A stretch of DNA of 64,000 nucleotides from Meira nashicola (lineage: Eukaryota > Basidiomycota > Exobasidiomycetes > Exobasidiales > Brachybasidiaceae), in contig BCJU01000002.1 in the NCBI GenBank assembly GCA_001600355.1, positions 434,001-498,000 on the forward strand. Direction: 5' to 3'. Under the pieces are notes generated by a model, which saw nothing but the letters and a program-made list of their open reading frames with translations, did not search any database and was not told the DNA's origin. Every line of letters begins with the position of its first letter. Position 1 is the first letter of the stretch. Position numbers and translations under genes: made by a program. Shown piece after piece: positions 52,471 through 62,456 of this stretch.

Positions 52471-53170
52471 ATTCATAATAAGTCTCACTAAGGTATTCTA
52501 ATAATAATAATCATCATACTTAGTCACTTGCCATCATTATCAATTTTTTCGCTTTAATAACATATTGTCGTTATAATTTCAATTGCTTTCTTTCCAAATT
52601 GCAATGATACCTCACCCTACTGATTTTATGCAGTTGCCTTTTGCAAAGCTTTACTTCCTACCTTGACAAAGAAAAGCTTAGAGGTAATAAAGAATGTTCA
52701 TCTTCTTAAGGAAATAATTCCATGATTTATCTCCATTACACTTTTGCTTCAGATTGTCTCATTTGAAGTACATCTCCTTCTGTAATCGCATTGACCGTGA
52801 ATGATTCTTTTTTATCCAGATTATTTCGTACATCCGATGCATTGTTCTTTGCTTGTGGCTGTGAATCCTAACAATGAGGACATCAGGATACTAGCAATGT
52901 CAATATAAATGTACTAAGCCTTATGACGTACTTTTCTCGGAGAAGTTAATCGAAATTGGGGCTATGTGATGCACAATAAGCGTTTATAGGAAACATTCTG
53001 AACAAACTTGTTGTCAAGATATTATTGACGCCAACACTGCCAATGTATGCTAATCGCCCCTTCATGTCTTTTTGCGTAAAATTAATTTTATTGCCAAAAA
53101 GCATAAAAAGGTCTGAATTTGGTCATTAATTAGCAATCGACCCCCATCTCTTTTTGGCACAAAATCAAAA
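52471..53170. other. intergenic between repeat copy 2 and precursor E
   Basis: 700 AT-rich bases. Precursor E promoter: GCGTAAA at 53074-53080 and a weak CATAAAAAG at 53102-53110. A TTGTCAAG occurs near 53013. No gene was seen. Confidence 0.5.
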
Positions 53171-54191
53171 ATGAAGCTGGTTTCTTCTTTTATTTTCTCA
53201 TTTGCGGTGTTTAATGCATTATTGTTTGTGACCTTGGCAAACCCTCAATATGGTCCAGTAAGTGTTATCATGATTCATTCATTCATTTTGTTCCAAATGC
53301 TTACCTTCTTTTGTCACATTCACCTAGGATCGTCATAATCATATCCCGTCGGGTATCATGCTACAAGATTTAAGTGAATTAAAGCAACCATTGTATGAAG
53401 AAGTCTTTTGCCTTGAAGGAAGTATGGATTGCGATATCAACCTTAAGCGATGCAATGAAAGTTGCATTTGTATGTGTGAAGGTGATGAATTGATTCTTGA
53501 AGATTGCCAAGAGGAGATGAAAAACGAAATTTTAATGAAACGTGAGACGATAAACAATCATCAGAATCGCATCGGTAATCAAATCATTTTGCCTCGTAGC
53601 TTAACTACAGTTCATCCAAAAGTGACAAATGAAGGTATCAGTCAACCAATGTTTATCAAACGTATGGCAGCGTCACCTCCTTCAATTCATGATAAATCGT
53701 TGCACCAAAAGCGTAGTACGAATGATGAAAGCGTTCAACGGCCAAGTTTGATCAAACGTATGGCGGTCGGTCATGAGAATATCGTCACGCACAATGGTAA
53801 GCCTGCCATGATGCTACCGCGTCGTGAAACGAGAAGTGGGGCTGAAGATGTAAAGATGGTAAGGCGTATGGCGATTGGTAATGAAATGAGAAGGGCTCCA
53901 CACGATTTCAAGATCACAATGCGTCGTCGTCAGTATGATTCAAGTCCGACACTTGTCAAAAGAAAACATGTCGATCTTGAAAAGTCATTCAACCTAAATC
54001 ATCCGGATGGCATAGTGCAAAAACGTGAAGTAAAAAACGATGAAAAGCAGATCAAGATGGTAAAACGTACGGCGATTGGTACTGAAATGAAACATGTTTC
54101 GGATGAACATTGGAGTATGCCACATCGTCGTGAAAATCTTGATAATCCAAATGCCGAACCAGTGCATTTGATCAAACGTATGGCATTATGA
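53171..54191 (+). CDS. secreted KEX2-processed repeat peptide precursor E
   Basis: Two exons: 53171-53257 and 53328-54191, joined in phase 0; 316 residues. Signal peptide about 1-23 (FAVFNALLFVTLA). A seven-cysteine segment follows (about residues 51-82, with CNESCICMC). Then come repeated processing sites of the form (hydrophobic)-[IV]-[KR]R, each followed by a related peptide start: MAASPPS, MAVGHEN, MAIGNEM, TAIGTEM, and finally MAL at the stop. Downstream cuts are RR or KR (MLPRR, MPHRR). The intron position just after the signal peptide matches precursor A. The Cys segment has no counterpart in A to D and could be a folded pro-domain. Function unknown. Confidence 0.8.
53258..53327 (+). 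other. intron of precursor E
   Basis: 70 nt, GTAAGT donor and CACCTAG acceptor, phase 0. It lies six codons after the predicted signal peptide, a position like that of the precursor A intron. Confidence 0.8.
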
Positions 54192-54601
54192 ACTCCTCTT
54201 AGACCTACACACAAAGGTCAACCGGTTTGAGCAAAGCTTTGATAGTCAAACTGCTCATTGCTCCTTTCCTTCATTTGTCTATATCAACTGTGCATATATG
54301 CTCTTAGACGATGTGTATTGTTGTCGTTTTTTCGTCATCGTATCTCTTCTCCAATCAATCATGTATAGTTCTTCTACCTCAATCTCATTAGATCTTTGTG
54401 TGCAATCGATGATGATGGCGGTGAACCACTTAAGAAACAGCGTACATATACGCGCCACCCTACATACGCGGGGCATTTATTCAAACAAATTGGCGTAAAG
54501 GCACAGAATGCAACGAGCCCAAATGATGTTGGTCAAAGCGCGTTTGAAGTTCTTCTTCCATCACCATCATCCTTAAAGATTGAGTGAATCGTTATACCGA
54601 A
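54192..54601. other. intergenic between precursor E and KSH1
   Basis: 410 bases. A 63-codon frame at 54396-54587 starts with TTG and was not accepted. Probably holds the precursor E 3' UTR and the KSH1 promoter. Confidence 0.45.
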
Positions 54602-54975
54602 ATGGTGAGTAAGGTGACACGCGGAACGAAGAACGATTTGAGATGCTAATCATTCGTTCATATCAAACCATCATCACAGTCGGCTTTGTTCAACTTTTCG
54701 TCACTTTTGTTGGTCATCCTATTATCGATTTGTACGTGCACATACATCAGAGCAGCAGCGCCTGGATTAGTGGATAGGAATAAGAATGGACCTCTAGGTT
54801 TGGTATTCAAAGCAGCGAGAATAGGTAAGAAGCATACATGTGATCCGAACAAAGTTTTATGATGATCATCGTCAACTAATCTTTCACTCCCTTTCTTATT
54901 TCTTTCACAGGTGAACGGTTATCGCCCTATGTATCGCTCGCGTGCATCGTAATGGCTTGTTATCTGATCGTTTGA
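54602..54975 (+). CDS. KSH1: Ksh1/Kish (TMEM167-like) small secretory-pathway membrane protein
   Basis: Three exons: 54602-54604 (only ATG), 54680-54824 and 54911-54975, giving 70 residues. Intron 1 is 75 nt (GTGAGT, GCTAATC branch, CACAG); intron 2 is 86 nt (GTAAGA, ACTAATC branch, CACAG). The spliced protein begins [16 protein letters not shown], has a second half starting with the conserved [16 protein letters not shown], and ends with a second hydrophobic helix. This matches the Ksh1 family, essential small Golgi/early secretory proteins with two membrane helices (yeast 72 residues). The gene is invisible to single-frame ORF finding. Family recognition is from memory of conserved motifs and is strong. 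Confidence 0.93.
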
Positions 54976-55161
54976 TCGTCGCTCTTTCGACTTGTACACT
55001 AGTATTCTCAAATACGATCAAAACTCAGTCTACTGATCCGATTTGGAATGTGTCGAATAAAGGATCTGGTATAAGCATTTAGATCTATCAGCTTGATAAA
55101 AGTACAAACATGAACAAATATAGCATTCTGGGTATTCCTTAAAAGCAATCATCTCTCAACT
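54976..55161. other. convergent 3' region of KSH1 and the LRR gene
   Basis: 186 bases with both 3' UTRs; nothing else seen. Confidence 0.5.
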
Positions 55162-57771
55162 TCATTGCGCAGCATCTTCCAAAAAGTTGAGGCATCCTCT
55201 CATACATCCACGCCATAAAATTGGAAGACAGTCACTTCCATAAGCTAAAGGCCGTTTATCGGTTTCAGGACTTGCATCTTTGTCTTGCGAATTAGATGGT
55301 GAAGAGATTGGAGTTGTACTGGAAGCGATGGCTTCATTGTATACCGCTTTGTTGATGACTGGCAAACCACCAATATGACTTACCCATTCGATTCTTTGCA
55401 CGCACGGTTGACTAAACACTCGACTATTATCATTCGGCGGCCAATCGGATTGTTCGTCTTCCGCAAATAATTCGTTCGATAGCTTGCTTTGATGATTAGC
55501 ATGATGGGGATTAGGGCATCTATTGAACCAAGGATTACGCATCGCATCATCTCCTTTATCCAATTCTGCTTCCACATCCACAACTTTTTCCGTTTGTCTT
55601 TCGTCATCGGTACTGCTCATCTCTCCGCTTGCTTCTCCTCCATCTTCTTCAGAATCTACGAACATTGTTGCATCGCCATCGAAAATAGCGTCTTTGGATA
55701 TTATTCGTGAATGACGTTGTGGTCGGGATATCAATTCATCCTTTACTAGAATCCCTCCTGAGCACCATCTATCGGAAGAAATACGAAATTGACCCCAAAC
55801 GCCTGCAGCACTCCTACGAGCAGCTTCAAGTGTTTTAATTTCATTCCTATCCACGCTGTATCGCATATTTAACACACTTCCTGCTTCGTATCGGTCTAGC
55901 ATAGTTGCTGTTCCTTTCCCATGATTAGATGATGATGCTTGACCTGCTCCTTTATGTTTTTCTCCATCAGGTTGTAAGAGAGCTCTGATGCACAATTCTT
56001 TGATGGGTGGTAAATTTGCTAGAACATTCTCAACCGGCTCAATCGCTCGTACGATTAATTGGAATGCTTTCTCATTCCCAATCGTGTTTGCATCACCCTG
56101 TGAGAAACCAGATGCAAAACTGGGCTGGCTTGGCATTCGACTGAAAACTCTATTGCGAGAAGGAAGGGCAGGCGGACCCATACTTCCGGGAATTGAGCTA
56201 GTAGGAGCTTGTGCTTTCTCTTCTTCCATCTTACGTATCTCTCCGACACTTATTTTGTTATAAAGTCCGAATGATGTTCGAACGGAAAGTCTAGCATCTT
56301 GAGATGGTTTGAGAAGGTTCTTATTTGGAAAATAAGCAAACTTAGTTAAACGCAACTTTTGTATTTCACTGGGAAGATATCGTAGTTCGTTTGATGATAC
56401 GTTAAGTTCAGTCAAATTTATCAAATCTCCTATAGCAGGTGGCAGCTCTTTTAACTTGTTTCCGCGAACAGACAGTACTGTTAAATTTGTCACTGAGAAT
56501 AGAGCGCTAGAAATGGTACGAAGGTTGTTCTTTGCCAGATATAATTCCAGTTTATTGTTCGTTACGCTGTTCGAATGATTGGCAGATCGACTTCTAGATG
56601 GAGAATTTATTGGAGAGCCTGATAATCTTTCAGTTGCATTCGCTAATGAAGATGTTCTGGAAAATCCACCTGTCGGTCGACTGAGTTCATCATCTCGCCT
56701 TAAATTTGGTATCCTAACATATTTGGACAGATCAGCAATAGATGGATCGATTGAAGATAGGTTGGATTCTTCTAAATTTAGAATATGTTCTCCTTTTTCC
56801 ATCATATTCGAAATCGATTGGGGTATATCTATAGCCTGATGTTGTTGTTGTTGTAAGTATGAGCCTGATACTACTCTTTCCCATGATCGATTAGGCTGCT
56901 GTTCGTCACTATCGCTTCCATTACCATTCTGAGCGTGATTTGATGCAAATTTTCCACCGACACGAGTTAGTTGTTGTGGAGAAGAACCAGCGAGTCGTCT
57001 TCTTTGTCGAATTACCTGGGCACGCGGTGATCCTTCGGTAGGATTTGAAGAAGAAGAAGAGTTAGATGGACGAATACTAGAACCACCGATGGCGCTGAAA
57101 GGATCATGACTGCTGGATTGAGTACGTTCAAATGTTCGTGCTCGAGGTTTTTTGCCTAGTGTAGGCGATGTAGGCTCTTGAAATGCGGCTCCGAGTAATG
57201 AAGAGGCATCCTGGCTTGATTTGAATGACGGATCTCTGATTCCTAATCCCGTACCTTCCCATCGAGCGCCAGATGCTGATTTGCTTGTATTAATTTGCAA
57301 TACACCACCAACATCATCACTGCTAGGATGATCATCTGACGAATCATGAAAATGACGTCCTAAAATCTGATCATCTCGTTGCCAAGAAGGAGAGCTGCTG
57401 GTAGTAGCGAATAAAGCCTTTGTCGAACTTGGAGAATTTCGCAAATGTTTCGCTCTCAATTGATCCTTTCCAAATGAAGGATGCGAATTTGGAGATGCTT
57501 TTGCATTTCCGCTGAATGGATCAGGATGGGAATTGTTTGGCGATAAAAGGAATGCGTTTGACCTTTTTGAACGATTTTGAGAACTTTCATAAGACGATTC
57601 CAAACTTGTCAAAGTTGCAGTAGTTGATCCACTACCTAGAGATCTTCGAAAAGCGGGTGTAGGCGAACCAGGCGATAGAGGTTCTGAAGATGATAGATCT
57701 TGCAAATTTGCCAAAGGTGAAGAAGATGATAATTCTGGCCGTGAAGAACGATATCCTAATGGATTAGACAT
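55162..57771 (-). CDS. leucine-rich repeat protein, unknown function
   Basis: 869 residues in one exon from the ATG at 57771. Residues 1-380 are Ser/Pro-rich and disordered with many SP sites. LRRs lie around 325-345 and 400-480 (NNLRTISSALFSVTNL, GNKLKELPPAIGDLINL, NELRYLPSEI). Next come a helical region (FQLIVRAIEPVENVLANLPP) and a C-terminal Cys-containing module (CPNPHH, then LPILWRGCMRGCLNFLE). The layout of disordered N-terminus, short LRR block and conserved C-terminus resembles uncharacterised fungal LRR proteins; a link to the RAM-pathway protein Sog2 was considered but is not supported beyond layout. Divergent from PEX10. Confidence 0.8.
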   Translation of the reverse strand: MSNPLGYRSSRPELSSSSPLANLQDLSSSEPLSPGSPTPAFRRSLGSGSTTATLTSLESSYESSQNRSKRSNAFLLSPNNSHPDPFSGNAKASPNSHPSFGKDQLRAKHLRNSPSSTKALFATTSSSPSWQRDDQILGRHFHDSSDDHPSSDDVGGVLQINTSKSASGARWEGTGLGIRDPSFKSSQDASSLLGAAFQEPTSPTLGKKPRARTFERTQSSSHDPFSAIGGSSIRPSNSSSSSNPTEGSPRAQVIRQRRRLAGSSPQQLTRVGGKFASNHAQNGNGSDSDEQQPNRSWERVVSGSYLQQQQHQAIDIPQSISNMMEKGEHILNLEESNLSSIDPSIADLSKYVRIPNLRRDDELSRPTGGFSRTSSLANATERLSGSPINSPSRSRSANHSNSVTNNKLELYLAKNNLRTISSALFSVTNLTVLSVRGNKLKELPPAIGDLINLTELNVSSNELRYLPSEIQKLRLTKFAYFPNKNLLKPSQDARLSVRTSFGLYNKISVGEIRKMEEEKAQAPTSSIPGSMGPPALPSRNRVFSRMPSQPSFASGFSQGDANTIGNEKAFQLIVRAIEPVENVLANLPPIKELCIRALLQPDGEKHKGAGQASSSNHGKGTATMLDRYEAGSVLNMRYSVDRNEIKTLEAARRSAAGVWGQFRISSDRWCSGGILVKDELISRPQRHSRIISKDAIFDGDATMFVDSEEDGGEASGEMSSTDDERQTEKVVDVEAELDKGDDAMRNPWFNRCPNPHHANHQSKLSNELFAEDEQSDWPPNDNSRVFSQPCVQRIEWVSHIGGLPVINKAVYNEAIASSTTPISSPSNSQDKDASPETDKRPLAYGSDCLPILWRGCMRGCLNFLEDAAQ

Positions 57772-58160
57772 ATTGCAATTAAAAGGAGAATATCGAGATT
57801 GAAAGAAAGTGCATTTGATGTTGAAATAGTCTTCCTACCCACCACGCAAGTAGAAGTATTTTGGTGGGTAGATGTGGGAGGAAGTAACAGAGTATATCAT
57901 GATACAATTCTCTCATGACCAAAAAAATGGAAATGGCGCACCACTTTATACGCGTTTGTGCTTGTGTATTCCAGACGCGTTTCTCTCGATTGCTGCTTAT
58001 GTATGCATTGCCCCGCGTACGGAAAATTGTTCATTCATAACCGGTGATCAAAGCAGGCCGGAAAATTGAAAGAAGCTAGTAAACAAGGTACCCGCTCGCA
58101 TATAAAAATGCTGTTTATCACCACCACCACCACCAATCTTGATAGCATTACTCAAGTAAG
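57772..58160. other. divergent promoter region between the LRR gene and PEX10
   Basis: 389 bases. TATAAAAA at 58101-58108 lies 53-60 bases before the PEX10 ATG, followed by a (CAC)n run at about 58119-58134 in the leader. No gene was seen. Confidence 0.5.
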
Positions 58161-59552
58161 ATGGCGGACGATAATTCTACCGCAAGTACCTCAATCAGAG
58201 AGGTAGCAGGACCATCCACTCACAATAACTCAAATAATAGTATTGACACAACCCAAAGGCCACAATCTTTGCAAAACGTTTATCGAAGACGATCAGCTTT
58301 TTCTTTTCCAAGAGCTGCTCAACCTGAGATTGTTCGAGCGTATCAAAAAGATGTCTATTATCGTGATCTGCTACAAACACAACTTCAAGATGTCGTTCGA
58401 AGCTTGCTAGGCAGTAGAATGTTGTTTCAATATGCGGATTCTATCAGTTTTGTAGGTTCGGTTGCTTATTTCACTTTGAGCACACTCGGAGGCGCACAAA
58501 CGCTTGGGGAAGAATATGTCAATGCGATGATGACAGACGGAAGAACTGGGAGGATTGTTGCTTTCAAACGTAGAATGAGCTTTATCTTCTTTTATGTGAT
58601 CGCACCATTCTTGACCACTCGACTTTATTCCACGGCAAGAAGAAGGTTGGTTCTTTCTCACCAACAAAGATCACAGGCTTTGCAACGTGCGCAATTACGA
58701 GCCGCCGCTGTAGCCCCAAAAAGAGGTCCAGAAGCAGAAAAAGCACAACAGAATGCGCCAAAGGCTACAAGAATCGATCGAGTTGTGGGCCTTCTAGCCG
58801 AAAGACTTCCTACTATGGATAGCATACATTCCTCCACTGGAATATTGGCCTACTTTGGAGCTGCACATTTGGCATTGTTCTATTTAGGTGGAAGGTATTA
58901 TAAATTCAGTCAAAGACTTTCAGGCACAGAGTATATAAGTACTATTCCACGCAGGCCTGGATCCAAACCACCCTCGTACGAAGTATTGGGCTTCCTTCTG
59001 GGCGTACAATTATTCATCAAAATGGTATCCCAAGCAAATAGATGGCGAATTGCCTGGCAACAGAAGAAGAAAGAGAACTCGATTAGTGAGAAAGGGGGAG
59101 TAGAATTTGAACAAACAAATGAAGTCTCTTTAAAGGAGACTGTTCAAATCGATGATTCTCAATTCTCACACAAGACCAGTCCTCCAACCCGTGTACAAAA
59201 GCAACAAAAGAAGAAATCAGAAGAGGTACCTCTTCAGTATCCTGATGCAGATGGATTGCCTTCTGCCCAAGATCTGGGCTTAGAGGCTAATGTAGATCGA
59301 TCTCAATTGGAAGCAGCAAGATCGGCAGCTAAAGTTAAAGCAGCAGAATTAGAAGCGATCAGTCAAAGTGTTTTACGTTGTACTTTATGCATGGAACAAC
59401 GTGAACCGCAAAAAGGAACATCTGCTGTAACAGAATGTGGTCATGTGTTCTGTTGGGATTGCATTTTAGGTTGGAGCAAGGAAAAGGCAGAATGTCCGTT
59501 ATGCAGACAATCGTTTAATCCTAGTCACCTCTTACCAATCTACAACTTCTAA
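58161..59552 (+). CDS. PEX10: peroxisomal RING-finger E3 ligase subunit Pex10
   Basis: 463 residues. Pex10 with Pex2 and Pex12 forms the peroxisomal membrane ubiquitin ligase that recycles the import receptor Pex5. Residues about 60-320 are the conserved membrane part (PEIVRAYQKDVYYRDLLQ, SLLGSR, TLGEEYVN). The C-terminal RING (about 407-447) has all ligands: CTLC, CGHVFCWDC and CPLC. An inserted charged stretch rich in Gln and Lys (about 300-400) precedes the RING. The protein is longer than yeast Pex10 (337 residues), due to the N-terminus and this insert. It converges with NOP15. Confidence 0.95.
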   Translation: MADDNSTASTSIREVAGPSTHNNSNNSIDTTQRPQSLQNVYRRRSAFSFPRAAQPEIVRAYQKDVYYRDLLQTQLQDVVRSLLGSRMLFQYADSISFVGSVAYFTLSTLGGAQTLGEEYVNAMMTDGRTGRIVAFKRRMSFIFFYVIAPFLTTRLYSTARRRLVLSHQQRSQALQRAQLRAAAVAPKRGPEAEKAQQNAPKATRIDRVVGLLAERLPTMDSIHSSTGILAYFGAAHLALFYLGGRYYKFSQRLSGTEYISTIPRRPGSKPPSYEVLGFLLGVQLFIKMVSQANRWRIAWQQKKKENSISEKGGVEFEQTNEVSLKETVQIDDSQFSHKTSPPTRVQKQQKKKSEEVPLQYPDADGLPSAQDLGLEANVDRSQLEAARSAAKVKAAELEAISQSVLRCTLCMEQREPQKGTSAVTECGHVFCWDCILGWSKEKAECPLCRQSFNPSHLLPIYNF

Positions 59553-59674
59553 TGGTCTCAGCTTTCCGCTCTATGCATGTATCTTTAATCTTTGCAAACT
59601 AGCTCATGCTGGAAATTATGCAATTGTACAATAAAACAAGAGATGAAGATGAAATGAATGTGTCAATAAAGAAA

Positions 59675-60700
59675 TCATGCTTTGGTATAACCTTCGAAAT
59701 CGTAATCGATTCCTTGTTGCTTGATGCGCTTTCTGCGCTTCTCTTGCCGTTGCAGCAACTTGCTCTCCGCCCTTTCTTTCTGTTCTTGTGTTCTTGCTTT
59801 ATCATGAGAAACACGGAACCGTCTATCGGCTGGAATTTTGCGATACGTGCGATTTGCACCGATCCAAAGGCTGGGATGTTGTTTCTCTTTTGGGACAATG
59901 TGTACTTGTAACAATCTTCCTTCTAACAAATAATTGTGCATCGTTTCACAGACAATCTTTCCAACTTCTTCATCTTCAAATTCGACGAAAGCATAATGTT
60001 TTGTAGCTCCAGTCTTTTTGTTGCGTGCCAATCGCAATCTTTTCACGTTTCCGAATTGGTTTAAGTATGAACGCAATGCATTCTCAGGCATCGATTTTGG
60101 TACTCTTCCGAAATAAAGAACAATGGGTTTACTTGTTTGTCCGCTTTCTTTTCTCTTTTTATTCACTTTTTCTAATCTTGCTTTCACTACTGCATCATCT
60201 CTACTGCTCGGTAGCTTCACCACGCCAGATGCACTGATTGTGCCTCTTTTTGTCTCTTTGTCGTCATCTTCATCTTCGTCGGACGAATCTGCTCCATCTA
60301 CGTCTGAGAATCCTGCTAAAATTGCTGCATCGTCGTCTTCTTCATCTTCTGCTTCACTGTCAGTTTCTGCTTCCTCCTCCTCCTCCTCCTCCTCCTCCTC
60401 CTCCTCCTCTTCATCATCTCCAGCATCTAGAGCAATCATATCGCTACCTTCATCACTATCTTCCATTTCTTCTGCTGCATCAATCACACTAATCGCTGTA
60501 GGTCTTGTCTTCTTTGCATCTTTTGGTTGTGTGACTGTGCTCTTTGGAGATTCTTTTGTTTTTGATTTTGTTGCAGTTTTGCTTATTGTTGCTTTCTTGC
60601 TTATACTTCCTTTCTCCTCTTCGGCAGGTCGACTTCTCTTTGTTTTGGTTGGGGTACCATTGGCACCCTTTGCACCTGAAGCAGATCGTGTGGTTGGCAT
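59675..60700 (-). CDS. NOP15: ribosome biogenesis RRM protein Nop15 (NIFK-like)
   Basis: 341 residues. Nop15 binds the ITS2 region of pre-rRNA in pre-60S particles in the nucleolus. One RRM spans about residues 191-270 with RNP-like strands VLYFGRVP and HYAFVEFED, followed by the family-typical LLQVHIVPKEKQHPSLW and a basic C-terminal tail. The N-terminal half is a Lys-rich segment and then a long acidic tract including about 15 consecutive glutamates (a GAG/CTC run at about 60378-60410). The long acidic region makes it larger than yeast Nop15 (220 residues). The antisense Ser-rich open frame over this gene is a by-product. Confidence 0.92.
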   Translation of the reverse strand: MPTTRSASGAKGANGTPTKTKRSRPAEEEKGSISKKATISKTATKSKTKESPKSTVTQPKDAKKTRPTAISVIDAAEEMEDSDEGSDMIALDAGDDEEEEEEEEEEEEEEAETDSEAEDEEDDDAAILAGFSDVDGADSSDEDEDDDKETKRGTISASGVVKLPSSRDDAVVKARLEKVNKKRKESGQTSKPIVLYFGRVPKSMPENALRSYLNQFGNVKRLRLARNKKTGATKHYAFVEFEDEEVGKIVCETMHNYLLEGRLLQVHIVPKEKQHPSLWIGANRTYRKIPADRRFRVSHDKARTQEQKERAESKLLQRQEKRRKRIKQQGIDYDFEGYTKA

Positions 60701-61135
60701 TTTCAGTTATATGGGAATGCCACCTTTTACCTTTATGAAGATCGTGAATGGAAAATAAGCATTACAATACTCGTTTCTCTATATGCATCAAAAATCCAAA
60801 ATAACTTCTCAACCAAAAAATTTCCAAACGCGAAATACACGTGATTCAGAAGAGAGGGCTAAACGAGAAGAATGCAAAATCATAAGGCGCGCTGCACCTA
60901 TTCTATCAATTAAGCTTAGGGCGGATAAGGAAGCTTTCCACATAGAGTCACTGCTTAAAAGCGAGAGAAAAAGGGCGCGTAATAGAATCTAAGAAGGAAA
61001 GCCTCTTCGAACGCATCATCTTTTTCCTGGGAATGTTGGTTTAGCCATTGTGATTCAAAATCTTTCCATTCTTACTATCAAGTAAAAAAAACAGTTTATT
61101 CTTTTGCTCAAACACCACAGACATATTTGCCCAAG
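60701..61135. other. divergent promoter region between NOP15 and SUI2
   Basis: 435 bases without a gene; a poly-A run at 61085-61091 lies in the SUI2 leader. A 69-codon frame at 60783-60992 looks like chance. Confidence 0.45.
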
Positions 61136-62029
61136 ATGCGGTACTACGAAAAGGCTTTGCCCGATACGGACGAAGTGGTCATGTGTCAAGTTCGTCAAAT
61201 CGCCGAAATGGGAGCATATGTGAAATTATTGGAATACGATGATGCAGAAGGAATGATTCTACTATCCGAATTAAGTAGAAGACGTATCCGTAGTATTCAA
61301 AAGTTAGTTCGAGTTGGAAGGAACGAAGTTGTGGTAGTTCTAAGAGTAGACAAAGAGAAGGGATATATTGATTTATCTAAACGTCGTGTTTCACCAGATG
61401 ACGTTATGAAATGTGAAGAACGTTATAACAAATCTAAAGCCGTCCATACGATCATGTCACACATTGCAGGAAAACTAAACAAACCAATCGAAAGCCTATA
61501 CGAATCAATCGCATGGCCTTTGGACAAGAAATACGGACATGCATATGATGCATTCAAGATTGCGGTTGCGGAACCAAATCTAGTCTTTGACGAAATGACA
61601 ATCGATCCAGAAGTTTTCAAAGAGTTACAAGCAAATATTGCAAGACGGTTAACGCCTCAACCTGTCCGGATTCGTGCAGATATTGAAGTTACATGTTTCT
61701 CAAGTGAGGGAATTGATGCGATCAAAGCAGCTTTGATCAAAGGTGAACAAACCGAAAAGGAAAATATCCCAATTAAGGTCAAACTTGTTGCACCGCCACT
61801 ATACGTTCTTCTTTCAACCACAACAGATAAGCAAGGAGGGATCGAATTGATGGAAAAGGCAGTGGAAGAGATTGCAACAGAGATTCGTAAAGCAGGAGGT
61901 GAATTAAACGTCAAAATGAAGCCAAAGACTGTTTCCGAATCAGAAGATCAAGAATTAGAGCAGCTCATGGAGCGTGTTGAAAGGGAGAATGCCGAAGTGG
62001 AAGGTGATGAGGACTCTGAAGATGAATAA
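61136..62029 (+). CDS. SUI2: translation initiation factor eIF2 subunit alpha
   Basis: 297 residues from the ATG at 61136; the open frame upstream starts with TTG. Part of the eIF2 ternary complex that brings initiator Met-tRNA to the 40S ribosome. An S1 domain (about 10-85) carries the invariant GMILLSELSRRRIRSIQKL loop; the serine homologous to the Gcn2-regulated Ser51 is residue 47 here, because the N-terminus is about five residues shorter than in yeast. A helical and an alpha/beta domain follow, with the conserved DLSKRRVS and AWPLDKKYGHAYDAF. The C-terminus is acidic (DEDSEDE). Confidence 0.97.
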   Translation: MRYYEKALPDTDEVVMCQVRQIAEMGAYVKLLEYDDAEGMILLSELSRRRIRSIQKLVRVGRNEVVVVLRVDKEKGYIDLSKRRVSPDDVMKCEERYNKSKAVHTIMSHIAGKLNKPIESLYESIAWPLDKKYGHAYDAFKIAVAEPNLVFDEMTIDPEVFKELQANIARRLTPQPVRIRADIEVTCFSSEGIDAIKAALIKGEQTEKENIPIKVKLVAPPLYVLLSTTTDKQGGIELMEKAVEEIATEIRKAGGELNVKMKPKTVSESEDQELEQLMERVERENAEVEGDEDSEDE

Positions 62030-62456
62030 ATATCATAAAAATGTTTCATTCTTTCACCACATTTGTACACTGATAATGCAATCGATTCCATTTCTGGCTC
62101 GATTAAGATGCGTGAAAGTAGTGTTCTTCATTGAGCAGTTGCTTTGGGTGAAGGTTTGATACAAGAGTCTAATACCTTTCGAGGCAAACTATCTAGACAA
62201 CTCTCACAATTTTCGTTTTGTAATCATGCGAAAGTAAGAGAGCATCTAATCATTAATTTTGATATTGAGTTGTGAAAGAAGTGTCTATTAATGTTTACAG
62301 ATGGGAGATGAGAATATTAGACAGCCTTATCATTCAAGAAGGTTTATTGCTCTTTGAATTTGCAGATGTGCTGATTTGCTCCCCAATAACGCGATCACAA
62401 AATTGCAGAAAAATCCAGGATGCAAACTGATGCAAACGCTTTTTTGTTAGTCATAA
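62030..62456. other. convergent 3' region of SUI2 and TIM23
   Basis: 427 AT-rich bases holding both 3' UTRs. No gene or clear repeat was seen. Confidence 0.5.

Noticed and set aside
54396..54587. 63-codon frame with a KKQR motif upstream of KSH1
   Set aside because: Starts with TTG, and no upstream exon joins in phase with a sensible intron; more likely KSH1 leader DNA.
60123..60758. Serine-rich antisense frame of 211 codons opposite NOP15
   Set aside because: Complement of the acidic Asp/Glu tract; NOP15 with its RRM is clearly the real gene.
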